A stretch of DNA of 64,000 nucleotides from an uncultured Bacteroidales bacterium (lineage in GTDB: Bacteria > Bacteroidota > Bacteroidia > Bacteroidales > UBA932), in assembly GCA_934691625.1 (NCBI GenBank), contig CAKUTA010000010.1, forward strand, positions 15,502 through 79,501, written 5' to 3'. This document shows positions 36,385 to 44,002 of this stretch, piece by piece (the first letter of the stretch is position 1; the number at the start of each line of letters is the position of its first letter). The notes under the pieces were generated by a model. That model was not told the origin of the DNA. It saw nothing but the letters and a program-made list of their open reading frames with translations, and did no database searches. The position numbers and the translations under genes were made by a program.

Positions 36385-37758
36385 TTATTTCCAGTATTCG
36401 TAGAACAGGGTGATGGACTCGATTCCTGCAAAGAACTGCTTGAGAAGGTAGCTCTCGTTAGGGGAGTGGATGGTGTCTCTCTCCAGACCGAATCCCATAA
36501 GCAGAGGATCCGCCCCCAGTATGTTCCTCATATCGGCAAGCACGCAGATACTTCCGCCCCCACGGCTCGGAACAGGCTCTATTCCATAGACTTCCGTCAT
36601 CGCCATGGATGCGGCCTTGTATGCGGATGACGTTATAGGGATAAGGAATCCGTTGCCGGCCTCCATTTTATCCACAGTCACATGCACGTAAGGCGGTGCT
36701 ATGGACAGTATATGCTTTGCAGCCAGGTCAATGATCTTGTCTGCCTTCTGGTCTGGAACTATTCTCATGGAAATCTTGGCATGGGCCTCGGACGGGAGCA
36801 CTGTCTTGCTGCCGGTTCCTGTGTAGCCTCCCCAGATGCCGCAGACATCAAGACATGGTCTGATGGCTGTGCGTTCCATGGTGGTGTATCCTTTCTCTCC
36901 CTTGACCTCATCAATGCCTATGCTCCTCTTATATTCGTCCATGTCAAACGGCGCTCTTGCCAGCTCATGCCTGTCCGCATCGGAAACCTCTTTGACGTCA
37001 TCATAGAACCCGGGGATAGTGATTCTTCCATCAGCGTCAATGAGGGAGGCGATCATGGTGCACAATGTGTTTATCGGGTTGGCCACGGCTCCGCCGTAGT
37101 GCCCCGAATGCAGATCCTTGTCAGGTCCTTTCACATTGACCTGCAGATATGTGACTCCACGCATGCCGCAGTTGATGGACGGGACCTTGTCTGAAATCAT
37201 TGTCGTGTCGGATACCAGGATCACATCGCAGGCGAGCCTTTCCTTATTTGCCTCGACCCATGCCGGAAGGCTCCTGCTGCCAACTTCCTCCTCGCCTTCG
37301 AAGATGAATTTCACATTGTGCCTGAGGAGACCTTTCCTGACAAGATACTCGAATGCCTTTATGTGCATGAATGTCTGTCCTTTGTCGTCATTCGCGCCAC
37401 GTCCCCAGATGGCTCCGTCGTGGATTTCAGGCTCGAAAGGGTCCGAATTCCATTTCTCCAGCGGTTCAGCAGGCTGCACATCGTAGTGCCCATAGACTAG
37501 CACCGTCTTCAGCTCTGGACTGACTATCTTCTGTCCGAATACTACTGGGTTGCCTTCTGTCGGGAACACTGCCGTCTCATCGGCTCCTGCCTCTTTTAGA
37601 AGTTCCACGTAGCGCTGTGCGCATCTGACCATGTCTTGCTGGTGTTCTGGCTTTGCGCTTACAGATGGGATGCGCAGCAATGAGAACAGCTCGTCGAAGA
37701 ACCTGCCCTTGTTTTCGTCAATGTATTGCCGGATTCCGGCTGTGGCCTTTTCGCTCAT
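36385..37758 (-). CDS. M20 family dipeptidase
   Basis: 457-residue metallopeptidase of the carnosinase/PepV-like M20 group. Two-zinc ligands are in VYGHYDVQP (His), RGANDDKGQ (bridging Asp), FEGEEEVGS (Glu pair) and VSDTTM (Asp), with a late His in ERDTIHSPNE. A dimerisation domain fills about residues 205-370. It probably hydrolyses dipeptides in the cytosol, which fits the exported dipeptidyl peptidases encoded elsewhere in the window. The ATG at 37758 fits the family N-terminus. It is transcribed ahead of the APH-fold kinase. Confidence 0.92.
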   Translation of the reverse strand: MSEKATAGIRQYIDENKGRFFDELFSLLRIPSVSAKPEHQQDMVRCAQRYVELLKEAGADETAVFPTEGNPVVFGQKIVSPELKTVLVYGHYDVQPAEPLEKWNSDPFEPEIHDGAIWGRGANDDKGQTFMHIKAFEYLVRKGLLRHNVKFIFEGEEEVGSRSLPAWVEANKERLACDVILVSDTTMISDKVPSINCGMRGVTYLQVNVKGPDKDLHSGHYGGAVANPINTLCTMIASLIDADGRITIPGFYDDVKEVSDADRHELARAPFDMDEYKRSIGIDEVKGEKGYTTMERTAIRPCLDVCGIWGGYTGTGSKTVLPSEAHAKISMRIVPDQKADKIIDLAAKHILSIAPPYVHVTVDKMEAGNGFLIPITSSAYKAASMAMTEVYGIEPVPSRGGGSICVLADMRNILGADPLLMGFGLERDTIHSPNESYLLKQFFAGIESITLFYEYWK

Positions 37759-37847
37759 AAGAATGTTTGTGTTGGTTTTGCAAACTTGCAATTTACGGAA
37801 AAATATTGGAAATGCAGATTAAAATATTCCAAAACAACAAATAGTTG

Positions 37848-37889
37848 GTCAAAATGTCGCTGCATTACCGGGTTTTTGTCAAAATGTCG
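37848..37889 (+). repeat. 12-bp direct repeat next to the cysC promoter
   Basis: GTCAAAATGTCG occurs at 37848-37859 and again at 37878-37889, exactly 30 bases apart, about three helical turns. The second copy directly abuts the -7 element at 37890. This looks like a paired operator controlling the sulfation genes. Confidence 0.6.
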
Positions 37890-37897
37890 TATTTTTG
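37890..37897 (+). promoter_or_regulatory. -7 promoter element for the cysC-sulfotransferase genes
   Basis: TATTTTTG matches TAnnTTTG and gives a leader of about 30 bases to the cysC ATG. It abuts the second copy of a 12-bp direct repeat. Confidence 0.55.
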
Positions 37898-37931
37898 CAC
37901 CTGGATTATTAGAAGAAGATAAAAATAAGGG

Positions 37932-38567
37932 ATGGAAAACATATACCCGGTTTTCAACAGGATACAGACACGCGCTGACAAGGAGAAATTCCTTGGGCAG
38001 AGAGGTCTTACAATATGGTTCACCGGTCTTTCCGGTTCAGGTAAAAGTACGGTGGCTTCAGCATTGGAACAGGCTCTGGCAGAGCGTGGATTTCTGTGCA
38101 AGGTACTTGATGGTGACAATATCAGGACAGGCCTGAACTCCAATCTCGGCTTTTCTGCCGATGACAGGCAGGAGAACATAAGACGTATAGCTGAAGTCTG
38201 CAAGCTGTTCAACAATACAGGAATAATCACCATAGCATCGTTCGTCTCCCCGACGGAGGATCTGCGCCGGATAGCACGCGGCATCATAGGGGATGAAGAC
38301 TTCTTCGAGGTGTACATCTCCACTCCGCTGGAGGAGTGCGAGAGACGTGACGTGAAGGGACTTTATGCCCGTGCACGCAAAGGCGAGGTGAAGAATTTCA
38401 CTGGAGTGTCCGCTCCGTTCGATGTCCCGGAAAATGCTGATATGGATGTGGATACTACAGACGGCACACCGGAAGGAGCTGCAGCACGTATTATGGATAA
38501 AGTTATAGGCAGGGTTGCTATACCTGGCAGAAATACTGGAGGAAGATATGAGGAAAGCTATCTTTAG
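37932..38567 (+). CDS. cysC: Adenylylsulfate kinase
   Basis: 211-residue enzyme that phosphorylates APS to PAPS, the universal sulfuryl donor. The P-loop is GLSGSGKST at residues 32-40, the APS-binding DGDNIR near 57-62, and the phosphoryl-loop SFVSP near 101-105. A C-terminal tail of about 15 residues exceeds the usual CysC length, and the next gene starts inside it. No CysD/CysN ATP sulfurylase or PAPS reductase lies in the window, which suggests PAPS here serves sulfonation and not assimilation. It heads a three-gene set ending in a sulfotransferase. Confidence 0.95.
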   Translation: MENIYPVFNRIQTRADKEKFLGQRGLTIWFTGLSGSGKSTVASALEQALAERGFLCKVLDGDNIRTGLNSNLGFSADDRQENIRRIAEVCKLFNNTGIITIASFVSPTEDLRRIARGIIGDEDFFEVYISTPLEECERRDVKGLYARARKGEVKNFTGVSAPFDVPENADMDVDTTDGTPEGAAARIMDKVIGRVAIPGRNTGGRYEESYL

Positions 38568-39516
38568 CCTTCTTGCCGCTGCCTTTGCAGTATCTGCGCC
38601 GTCTGCATATTCGCAGGTGAAGAATATACCGTATGGCAATATGGAGAAATGGCTTGTGCGCAGAGTTGACGAGTCGTTTGTCATAGGTGGCAAGACGAAG
38701 TATCTTTATGAAATGGCTCCTGGTGATACCCTGAAGGACAATACCCCTTTTGTCCCTGATCTTAAGGTCTCTCCATGGGCGACCTCCAGCGTGCTTGCGG
38801 TGGTGAAAGGTGTCACCAAGAGCAGCTGCACAGTATTCCCCGAACATCACGGCAACGGAATGGCCGCAAGGCTCGAGACCAGGATAGAACGTGTCAAGGT
38901 CATGGGGCTTATAAATATATCGGTGCTTGCGACCGGGACAATGTTCCTCGGAGAGGTCGCGGAGCCTGTCCGCGACACGAAGAATCCGCAGGCGAAGCTG
39001 ATGATGGGGATTCCTTTCTCTGAACATCCCAACAGCGTAATATATGACTATAAGTTCGAGCAGGGAGGAGACGGAGGAAAACGTCTGAAAATGACAGGAT
39101 TCAGCCGTGTCCAGGATATTCCTGGGACAAACTGCGCCGAGATGTGCCTGCTTCTCCAGAAAAGGTGGGAGGATGCAGACGGCAATGTCTATGCGAAACG
39201 TGTCGGTACAGCGTGGGAAAGATATGACGTCACCACAAAGGGATGGGTCAATGCCCATGAGGCTGTGATCCACTACGGAGATATAACTGCTGATCCTGAA
39301 TACAAGCAATATATGAAGCTGATCGAGGGTGGGGAAGAGGCTCCTCACTGCAAGAACAGCAAGGGACAGGCTGTTCCTGTGCATGAGGTCGGCTGGGCGG
39401 CTCCTGGCGAGAAGCCTACCCACATAATCCTGCGTTTCTCGTCAGGTCATGGCGGAGCCTATGTGGGGTCTCCAGGAGCCATGTTCCACATTGACAATGT
39501 TAAATTGAAATATTAG
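38548..39516 (+). CDS. PCMD-domain exported protein
   Basis: 322-residue protein with a signal peptide (residues 1-22, ending in SAYSQ). The rest resembles the PCMD (putative carbohydrate metabolism domain) family: GNMEKW near the start, GNGMAARLET in the middle and a jelly-roll-like pattern ending GAMFHIDNVKL. It begins inside the cysC gene (20-base overlap) behind a good GGAGG, and the sulfotransferase ATG follows one base after its stop. This tight packing implies a shared process. It may bind or present the carbohydrate or lipid that is sulfonated, but this is inference. Confidence 0.7.
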   Translation: MRKAIFSLLAAAFAVSAPSAYSQVKNIPYGNMEKWLVRRVDESFVIGGKTKYLYEMAPGDTLKDNTPFVPDLKVSPWATSSVLAVVKGVTKSSCTVFPEHHGNGMAARLETRIERVKVMGLINISVLATGTMFLGEVAEPVRDTKNPQAKLMMGIPFSEHPNSVIYDYKFEQGGDGGKRLKMTGFSRVQDIPGTNCAEMCLLLQKRWEDADGNVYAKRVGTAWERYDVTTKGWVNAHEAVIHYGDITADPEYKQYMKLIEGGEEAPHCKNSKGQAVPVHEVGWAAPGEKPTHIILRFSSGHGGAYVGSPGAMFHIDNVKLKY

Positions 39517-39517
39517 A

Positions 39518-40624
39518 ATGGGACTTTTCAATTTCGATAATCTTCCGGTCAATACACTTGTCGGTGCAGGACTCGGGACTTTCAACAAGGTGACATACGG
39601 CGGCAGCGAGGTGGACAGCAGATACAAGGCCAAGTACCGCCTGTCCAAGTTCGTATCTGCTATTCTTACACCGATGTACAAGCTGAACGACAGCAAGGCG
39701 GAGAAGCTTGCTCCTGTCGAGGGTGTGAAGGACCCTGTATTTATCATAGGCCACTGGCGCAGTGGCACCACATTCATACACAATGTGCTTTCAAAGGATC
39801 CTCAGTTCGGGTACTGCTCCACGTACCAGACCGTGTTCCCGCACCTTATGCTTTGTGGAAGGCCTTTCTTCCGCTGGTGCATGAAGGCAGTGATGCCGGA
39901 CAGCCGTCCGACTGATTCTCTGGAGCTGAACCCTGACCAGCCGCAGGAGGAGGAGTTCGCATTCACAAACATGACACCATATTCATATTATCATTTCTGG
40001 ATGTTCCCCCGCCATATAGCTGAATACAGACGGCGCTATCTTCTGATGCAGGATCTTACGGAAGAAGAGCTCGGCGAGTTCAAGCATTGTCAGAAGCAGA
40101 TGATTGATACAGCGTTGCATGTCAGCGGGAAGAAGCAGTTCCTTAGCAAGAATCCGCCTCATACCGGACGGGTCAAGGAGCTTCTGGAGCTTTATCCTGA
40201 TGCGAAGTTCATCTATATGATGCGTAACCCGTACACGGTCTATAAGTCCACGATGAGCTTTGTGAAGAACACCATCAAGACACTTCAGCTTCAGGATATA
40301 GATGAAGACGAGCTTGAAAGGCAGATCGTGGAGACTTATACTGAACTTTACGATAAATATGAGTCTGACAAGGCCCTTATTCCGGAAGGACATCTGATGG
40401 AGGTGCGTTTCGAAGATTTCGAGCGCGATCCTCTCGCAAAGGCCGAGGAAATATACGGGAAACTTGGTCTTGGTGATTTCCAGGCTGTGAAACCGCTGAT
40501 GGCTGCTTATGTAGGGGAGAAGAAAGGTTTCAGAAAGAACAGGTACCAGTACGATGAGCGTACTGTCAGCACTGTCAATGAGCACTGGCACAGGGCTGTG
40601 GAGGACTGGGGCTATACTATCTAG
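39518..40624 (+). CDS. PAPS-dependent sulfotransferase family protein
   Basis: 368-residue protein of the Sulfotransferase_3-like group. The 5'-phosphosulfate loop is GHWRSGTT (WRSGTT at residues 80-85), SKNPPH at 210-215 is the conserved Lys-Asn-Pro-like segment, and the 3'-phosphate-binding motif is MMRNPYTVYKST (R236, S244). No signal peptide is seen, so it should act in the cytosol or on the inner membrane face using PAPS from CysC. A related arrangement (sulfotransferase beside PAPS-synthesis genes) is known to me from Bacteroides cholesterol and steroid sulfation. The acceptor here is unknown. Confidence 0.88.
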   Translation: MGLFNFDNLPVNTLVGAGLGTFNKVTYGGSEVDSRYKAKYRLSKFVSAILTPMYKLNDSKAEKLAPVEGVKDPVFIIGHWRSGTTFIHNVLSKDPQFGYCSTYQTVFPHLMLCGRPFFRWCMKAVMPDSRPTDSLELNPDQPQEEEFAFTNMTPYSYYHFWMFPRHIAEYRRRYLLMQDLTEEELGEFKHCQKQMIDTALHVSGKKQFLSKNPPHTGRVKELLELYPDAKFIYMMRNPYTVYKSTMSFVKNTIKTLQLQDIDEDELERQIVETYTELYDKYESDKALIPEGHLMEVRFEDFERDPLAKAEEIYGKLGLGDFQAVKPLMAAYVGEKKGFRKNRYQYDERTVSTVNEHWHRAVEDWGYTI

Positions 40625-40697
40625 GAGCGGTGCCGTCAGTGATGTAATATTATCGTAGCATTACTGAAATATCGGTATAATATCGCATGCCGAATTT

Positions 40698-40721
40698 TGC
40701 ACTGATAAAAAAAGAAGTGCA
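40698..40721 (+). other. Small hairpin just before the PiT gene
   Basis: TGCACT and AGTGCA are complementary 6-bp arms around a 12-base A-rich loop, ending seven bases before the ATG at 40728. It would partly cover the ribosome-binding region. The remaining 75 bases of the gap are AT-rich without other recognisable signals. Confidence 0.35.
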
Positions 40722-40727
40722 GAATTT

Positions 40728-42968
40728 ATGGAATCTGTTTATCTGGGATTTGTGATATTCCTATTTATTCTTGCAGTGTTCGACCTGATGGTAGGTGTGA
40801 GCAATGATGCAGTGAATTTCATGCAGTCGGCGATCGGCGCCAAGGTCGCGACATTCAGAACGATAATAATAATCGCAGCCGCAGGCATATTTTTCGGGGC
40901 GACCATGAGCAACGGCATGATGGATGTCGCCAGAAACGGCGTGTTCCATCCTTCGATGTTCTCGTTTGAGGATGTGATGTTCATATTCCTGGCTGTGATA
41001 GCGTCGAACATTGTCCTCCTGGACATTTTCAATACGCTCGGACTCCCGACATCCACTACTGTTTCCATGGTTTTCGCGCTTATGGGCGGAACTGTGGCTA
41101 TCGCATTGATAAAGACAGCAGGAGATCCGACGAGAAGCATCGGGGACCTGATGAACACCAGCAAGGCATTGACGATGATCATGGCCATTTTCGTCTCTGT
41201 CGCCATAGCCTTCGTGACGGGAACGGTTATCCAGTATATATCCCGTCTGGTCTTCACCTTTACATATAAGGGACCTGCTCTGAAATGGAAGATAGGCATT
41301 TTCGGAGGCCTGGCATTCACTGCGATAATCTATTTCATGCTGATAAAGGGAATCGGGAATTTCTCGTTCATGAGCGAGGCTGCGCACGAATGGATAGGCA
41401 CACATTCATGGACTATATGCGGAATCTGCCTTGTGGTGTCAGCTGTGGTTTCTCAGATTCTGTATGCCTTGAATATCAGTGTGTTCAAGTGCCTGGTCCT
41501 TGCCGGGACATTTGCCCTTGCGATGGCTTTCGCCGGAAATGACCTTGTGAATTTCATAGGTGTCCCTCTTGCCGGCTATTCTGCATACACGGATTTTGTG
41601 GCTAACGGGAACGGCGATGCGGGCGGCTTCATGATGGATTCGCTGAATGGTCCGGCAAAGACTCCGGTGGTGTTCCTTGTCGTAGCCGGAATGATAATGG
41701 TGATATCTCTGGCGACATCGAAGAAAGCATTGAATGTTGTCAAGACATCGGTGGATCTTGCGAGGCAGGATGCCGGAGATGAGATGTTCGGCTCGTCAAG
41801 GATGGCAAGAGTACTGGTGCGTTTCAGCACCAGTACAGCGGCTGTAATATCAGAACTTGTCCCGTCGCGGGTCAAGAGATGGATAGGGAAAAGGTTTAAC
41901 AATGATGCACTTGTGCTTCCTCAGGGAGCGGCTTTCGATGAGATACGTGCGACTGTGAACCTGGTGGTGTCCAGTCTTCTTATAGCTCTCGGAACATCTT
42001 TGACCCTTCCTCTTTCCACCACCTATGTCACTTTCATGGTAGCGATGGGAACCTCTCTGGCGGACCGAGCATGGGGCAGGGAAAGCGCTGTATTCCGTAT
42101 TACAGGAGTCATATCGGTTATCGGCGGGTGGTTCATCACGGCCGGTGTGTCTTTCCTTCTGGCTTTCATTGTGGCTCTGATCATGAATTTCGGAGGACTT
42201 ACGGCTGCCGCTGTCATCATAGCATTGTCGCTTTTCCTGCTGGTGAGAAGCAATATACGCTATAAGAAGAAAAATGATGAGGAGAAAGGCGATGTCATCT
42301 TCAATGAAATGATTACTTCGGAGGACAGCGGCAGGACTCTTCAGCTGCTTGCCGAACATATCCAGGAAAGCCAGGCAAGTTTCCTTGATTTCGTGAACCG
42401 TACATATCAGCAGATTACAGACGGATTCATTGCCGAGGATCTGGGAAAGCTTCAGAAAGCCGAGAACGAGATGCGTAAGGAACGCATGGAACTCAAGCAG
42501 GCACGACGTAAGGAGATGCTTGGTCTCCGGCGGATAGACCCGGATGTGGCTATCGAGAAGAATACATGGTTCCATCTGGGACGAAACTGCTGCGAGGATA
42601 TCCTCTATAGCCTCAGACGTATATGCGACCCTTGCGAGGAGCATATCGACAACAGCTTTGTGCCTCTGGACAAGGAACGTATAAAGGAGTTCCTGCCTCT
42701 GCGTGATACTATGCTGTATCTTCTTAAACGTACCGGTGCGGTAATCGCTTCTGGTGATTTTTCCGAGGCAGACAAGGTTCGTGAGCAATGCGAGGATTTC
42801 AAGCTCTGCCTGTCCAGGACAAGAAACGAACAGATGGAGAGAATGCAGTCGTCCAGGGACAATATCACTGTATCGTATGTCTATCTCAACATTCTTCAGG
42901 AAACTCATGAGATGGTAAGCTCCCTGAGGCATCTGCTCCGTGCCGCCAGGCATTTTGTGGCGGCCTGA
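40728..42968 (+). CDS. PiT-family inorganic phosphate transporter with C-terminal PhoU-like domain
   Basis: 746-residue protein. Residues 1-505 carry about 12 membrane helices and the two PiT signature repeats, as VSNDAVNF near residue 23 and AGNDLVNFIGVPLAG near 267. A basic linker (SNIRYKKKNDEE) is followed by a cytoplasmic helical domain from about 515 with the alternating acidic/basic pattern of PhoU/DUF47 proteins. Phosphate import with self-contained regulation is the likely role. Relatives of PiT can carry sulfate, which is worth keeping in mind beside the sulfation genes. A 103-base gap with a 6-bp hairpin (40698-40721) precedes the start. Confidence 0.88.
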   Translation: MESVYLGFVIFLFILAVFDLMVGVSNDAVNFMQSAIGAKVATFRTIIIIAAAGIFFGATMSNGMMDVARNGVFHPSMFSFEDVMFIFLAVIASNIVLLDIFNTLGLPTSTTVSMVFALMGGTVAIALIKTAGDPTRSIGDLMNTSKALTMIMAIFVSVAIAFVTGTVIQYISRLVFTFTYKGPALKWKIGIFGGLAFTAIIYFMLIKGIGNFSFMSEAAHEWIGTHSWTICGICLVVSAVVSQILYALNISVFKCLVLAGTFALAMAFAGNDLVNFIGVPLAGYSAYTDFVANGNGDAGGFMMDSLNGPAKTPVVFLVVAGMIMVISLATSKKALNVVKTSVDLARQDAGDEMFGSSRMARVLVRFSTSTAAVISELVPSRVKRWIGKRFNNDALVLPQGAAFDEIRATVNLVVSSLLIALGTSLTLPLSTTYVTFMVAMGTSLADRAWGRESAVFRITGVISVIGGWFITAGVSFLLAFIVALIMNFGGLTAAAVIIALSLFLLVRSNIRYKKKNDEEKGDVIFNEMITSEDSGRTLQLLAEHIQESQASFLDFVNRTYQQITDGFIAEDLGKLQKAENEMRKERMELKQARRKEMLGLRRIDPDVAIEKNTWFHLGRNCCEDILYSLRRICDPCEEHIDNSFVPLDKERIKEFLPLRDTMLYLLKRTGAVIASGDFSEADKVREQCEDFKLCLSRTRNEQMERMQSSRDNITVSYVYLNILQETHEMVSSLRHLLRAARHFVAA

Positions 42969-43007
42969 TTTGTGATCCTGCCACGAGTTCCTGAAGGTTT
43001 GTCGGAT

Positions 43008-43019
43008 ATGTCTGTACAT
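43008..43019. promoter_or_regulatory. Candidate GntR operator upstream of gntR
   Basis: ATGTCTGTACAT is a dyad (ATGT-N4-ACAT) just upstream of the gntR -33 element. It matches the dyad at 43981-43992 in 10 of 12 positions and fits the GT-N4-AC geometry of HutC-type GntR operators. Confidence 0.55.
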
Positions 43020-43021
43020 AG

Positions 43022-43052
43022 TTGCTAATTTGAACATTTATCCCGACTTTTG
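43022..43052 (+). promoter_or_regulatory. Promoter of gntR
   Basis: TTG at 43022-43024 and GACTTTTG at 43045-43052 are 20 bases apart; the -7 element has one mismatch to TAnnTTTG. Transcription would start near 43058, at the edge of a 15-bp palindrome. Confidence 0.5.
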
Positions 43053-43057
43053 TACTT

Positions 43058-43072
43058 CTTCCCGACGGGAAG
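43058..43072. promoter_or_regulatory. 15-bp palindrome at the gntR transcription start
   Basis: CTTCCCGACGGGAAG is a perfect 7-1-7 palindrome located at about +1 to +15 of the predicted gntR transcript. It may be an autoregulatory operator or an mRNA hairpin. Confidence 0.45.
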
Positions 43073-43098
43073 TGTATCAGATAAACAGGGATGATGTT

Positions 43099-43821
43099 AT
43101 GGCAGAGAAGAAAAGCGGGAAGCCGCTTCATATAGTTGCGGAGGAAGCTGTCAAGAAAATGATAGCGGAACCGGAATATCGGAATGGGAAGCTTCTTCCC
43201 AATGAAATAGATCTGGCCGAAAACCTGGGTGTTTCGAGAAACACATTGAGGCAGGCCATAAACAAACTGGTTTTTGAAGGGTACCTGTGCCGTAAGAAGG
43301 GTTATGGCACGTGGGTGGTCCGCAAGACTGTAACTAGTGGGGTGAAGAACTGGATGAGCTTTTCACAGGAAATGGAACGCCTCGGAATCAAGGTCCGGAA
43401 TTATGAACTTCATGTCTCTTATGAAGATCCGGTGCCTGCAGTGAAAGCATTTTTCCGTCTTGATGACAGGAATAAATCTTGTCTCAAGCTGGAACGTGTC
43501 CGTGGGCATGAGGAGTTTCCGTTTGTGGTGTTTTTCTCGTGGTTCAATCCTATATTCAATATTGATGCGGATGATAATTTCGCTATGCCTCTTTATGAAC
43601 TGCTCGAGAAGAAATATGGAGTGGTCGTGCATACGTCAGTGGAGGAACTGTCTGCCGGGCTTGCCGGAAAGATGATTGCAGAGAAGCTTCATATATCCGA
43701 ATCTGACCCGGTGCTGGTCCGGAAACGTTATGTGTATGATGTGAACGGAACTCCGGTAGAGTATAATGTCGGTTATTACAGGGCAGATAGCTTTACATAT
43801 ACGATTACTGCTACGCGGTAG
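43099..43821 (+). CDS. GntR family (UTRA/HutC-type) transcriptional regulator
   Basis: 240-residue cytosolic repressor-type regulator. The winged helix-turn-helix at about residues 10-80 contains LLPNEIDLAENLGVSRNTLRQAINKLVFEGYLCRKKGYGTWVV, and the UTRA effector-binding domain follows (about 95-240), where a sugar phosphate is the usual ligand. The ATG at 43099 starts just before the HTH. It precedes the mannan operon in the same orientation, separated by a terminator, and both promoters carry a matching 12-bp dyad, so it very likely controls that operon and itself. SusCD loci are more often controlled by hybrid two-component or ECF systems. Confidence 0.92.
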   Translation: MAEKKSGKPLHIVAEEAVKKMIAEPEYRNGKLLPNEIDLAENLGVSRNTLRQAINKLVFEGYLCRKKGYGTWVVRKTVTSGVKNWMSFSQEMERLGIKVRNYELHVSYEDPVPAVKAFFRLDDRNKSCLKLERVRGHEEFPFVVFFSWFNPIFNIDADDNFAMPLYELLEKKYGVVVHTSVEELSAGLAGKMIAEKLHISESDPVLVRKRYVYDVNGTPVEYNVGYYRADSFTYTITATR

Positions 43822-43841
43822 CGGAAAGCGGAGCCGATGCG

Positions 43842-43891
43842 AACTTCCCATGATTTTCAGAACAGCTTCTCGGATCGTGGGAAGTTTTTTT
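43842..43891 (+). terminator. Rho-independent terminator after gntR
   Basis: A 13-bp stem (AACTTCCCATGAT at 43842-43854 with its complement at 43874-43886, one G-U pair) with a 19-base loop is followed by a run of seven T. It separates gntR from the mannan operon. The stem contains CTTCCC/GGGAAG, as does the palindrome at 43058-43072. Confidence 0.85.
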
Positions 43892-43936
43892 ATGCTTGAT
43901 TTTGAGAAGAAATTTTGATTTTAGGCTTAAAACGTC

Positions 43937-43967
43937 TTGCATATTCAGGATTATATGCTTTAATTTG
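43937..43967 (+). promoter_or_regulatory. Promoter of the alpha-mannan utilization operon
   Basis: TTG at 43937-43939 and TTAATTTG at 43960-43967 (one mismatch to TAnnTTTG) are 20 bases apart. Transcription would start about 30 bases before the ATG at 44003, with the ATGTAGGTACAT dyad inside the leader. Confidence 0.55.
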
Positions 43968-43980
43968 CACATTCGATTAA

Positions 43981-43992
43981 ATGTAGGTACAT
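43981..43992. promoter_or_regulatory. Candidate GntR operator in the mannan operon leader
   Basis: ATGTAGGTACAT is a dyad with 5-bp arms and a 2-bp spacer, at about +10 to +20 of the predicted transcript. Ten of twelve positions match the dyad upstream of gntR. Binding here would block transcription. Confidence 0.6.
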
Positions 43993-44002
43993 ATATTTAA
44001 AA

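Noticed and set aside
37771..37832. TTGCAA repeats and TTGGAA/TTCCAA arms between the M20 and cysC genes
   Set aside because: Arms are only six bases in AT-rich sequence, which is expected by chance; no clear promoter for the M20 gene could be fixed to them.
41850..43037. Long open frame (395 codons) antisense to the PiT gene
   Set aside because: The plus-strand PiT/PhoU protein is unmistakable; the antisense frame is an artefact of codon bias and runs into the gntR upstream region.
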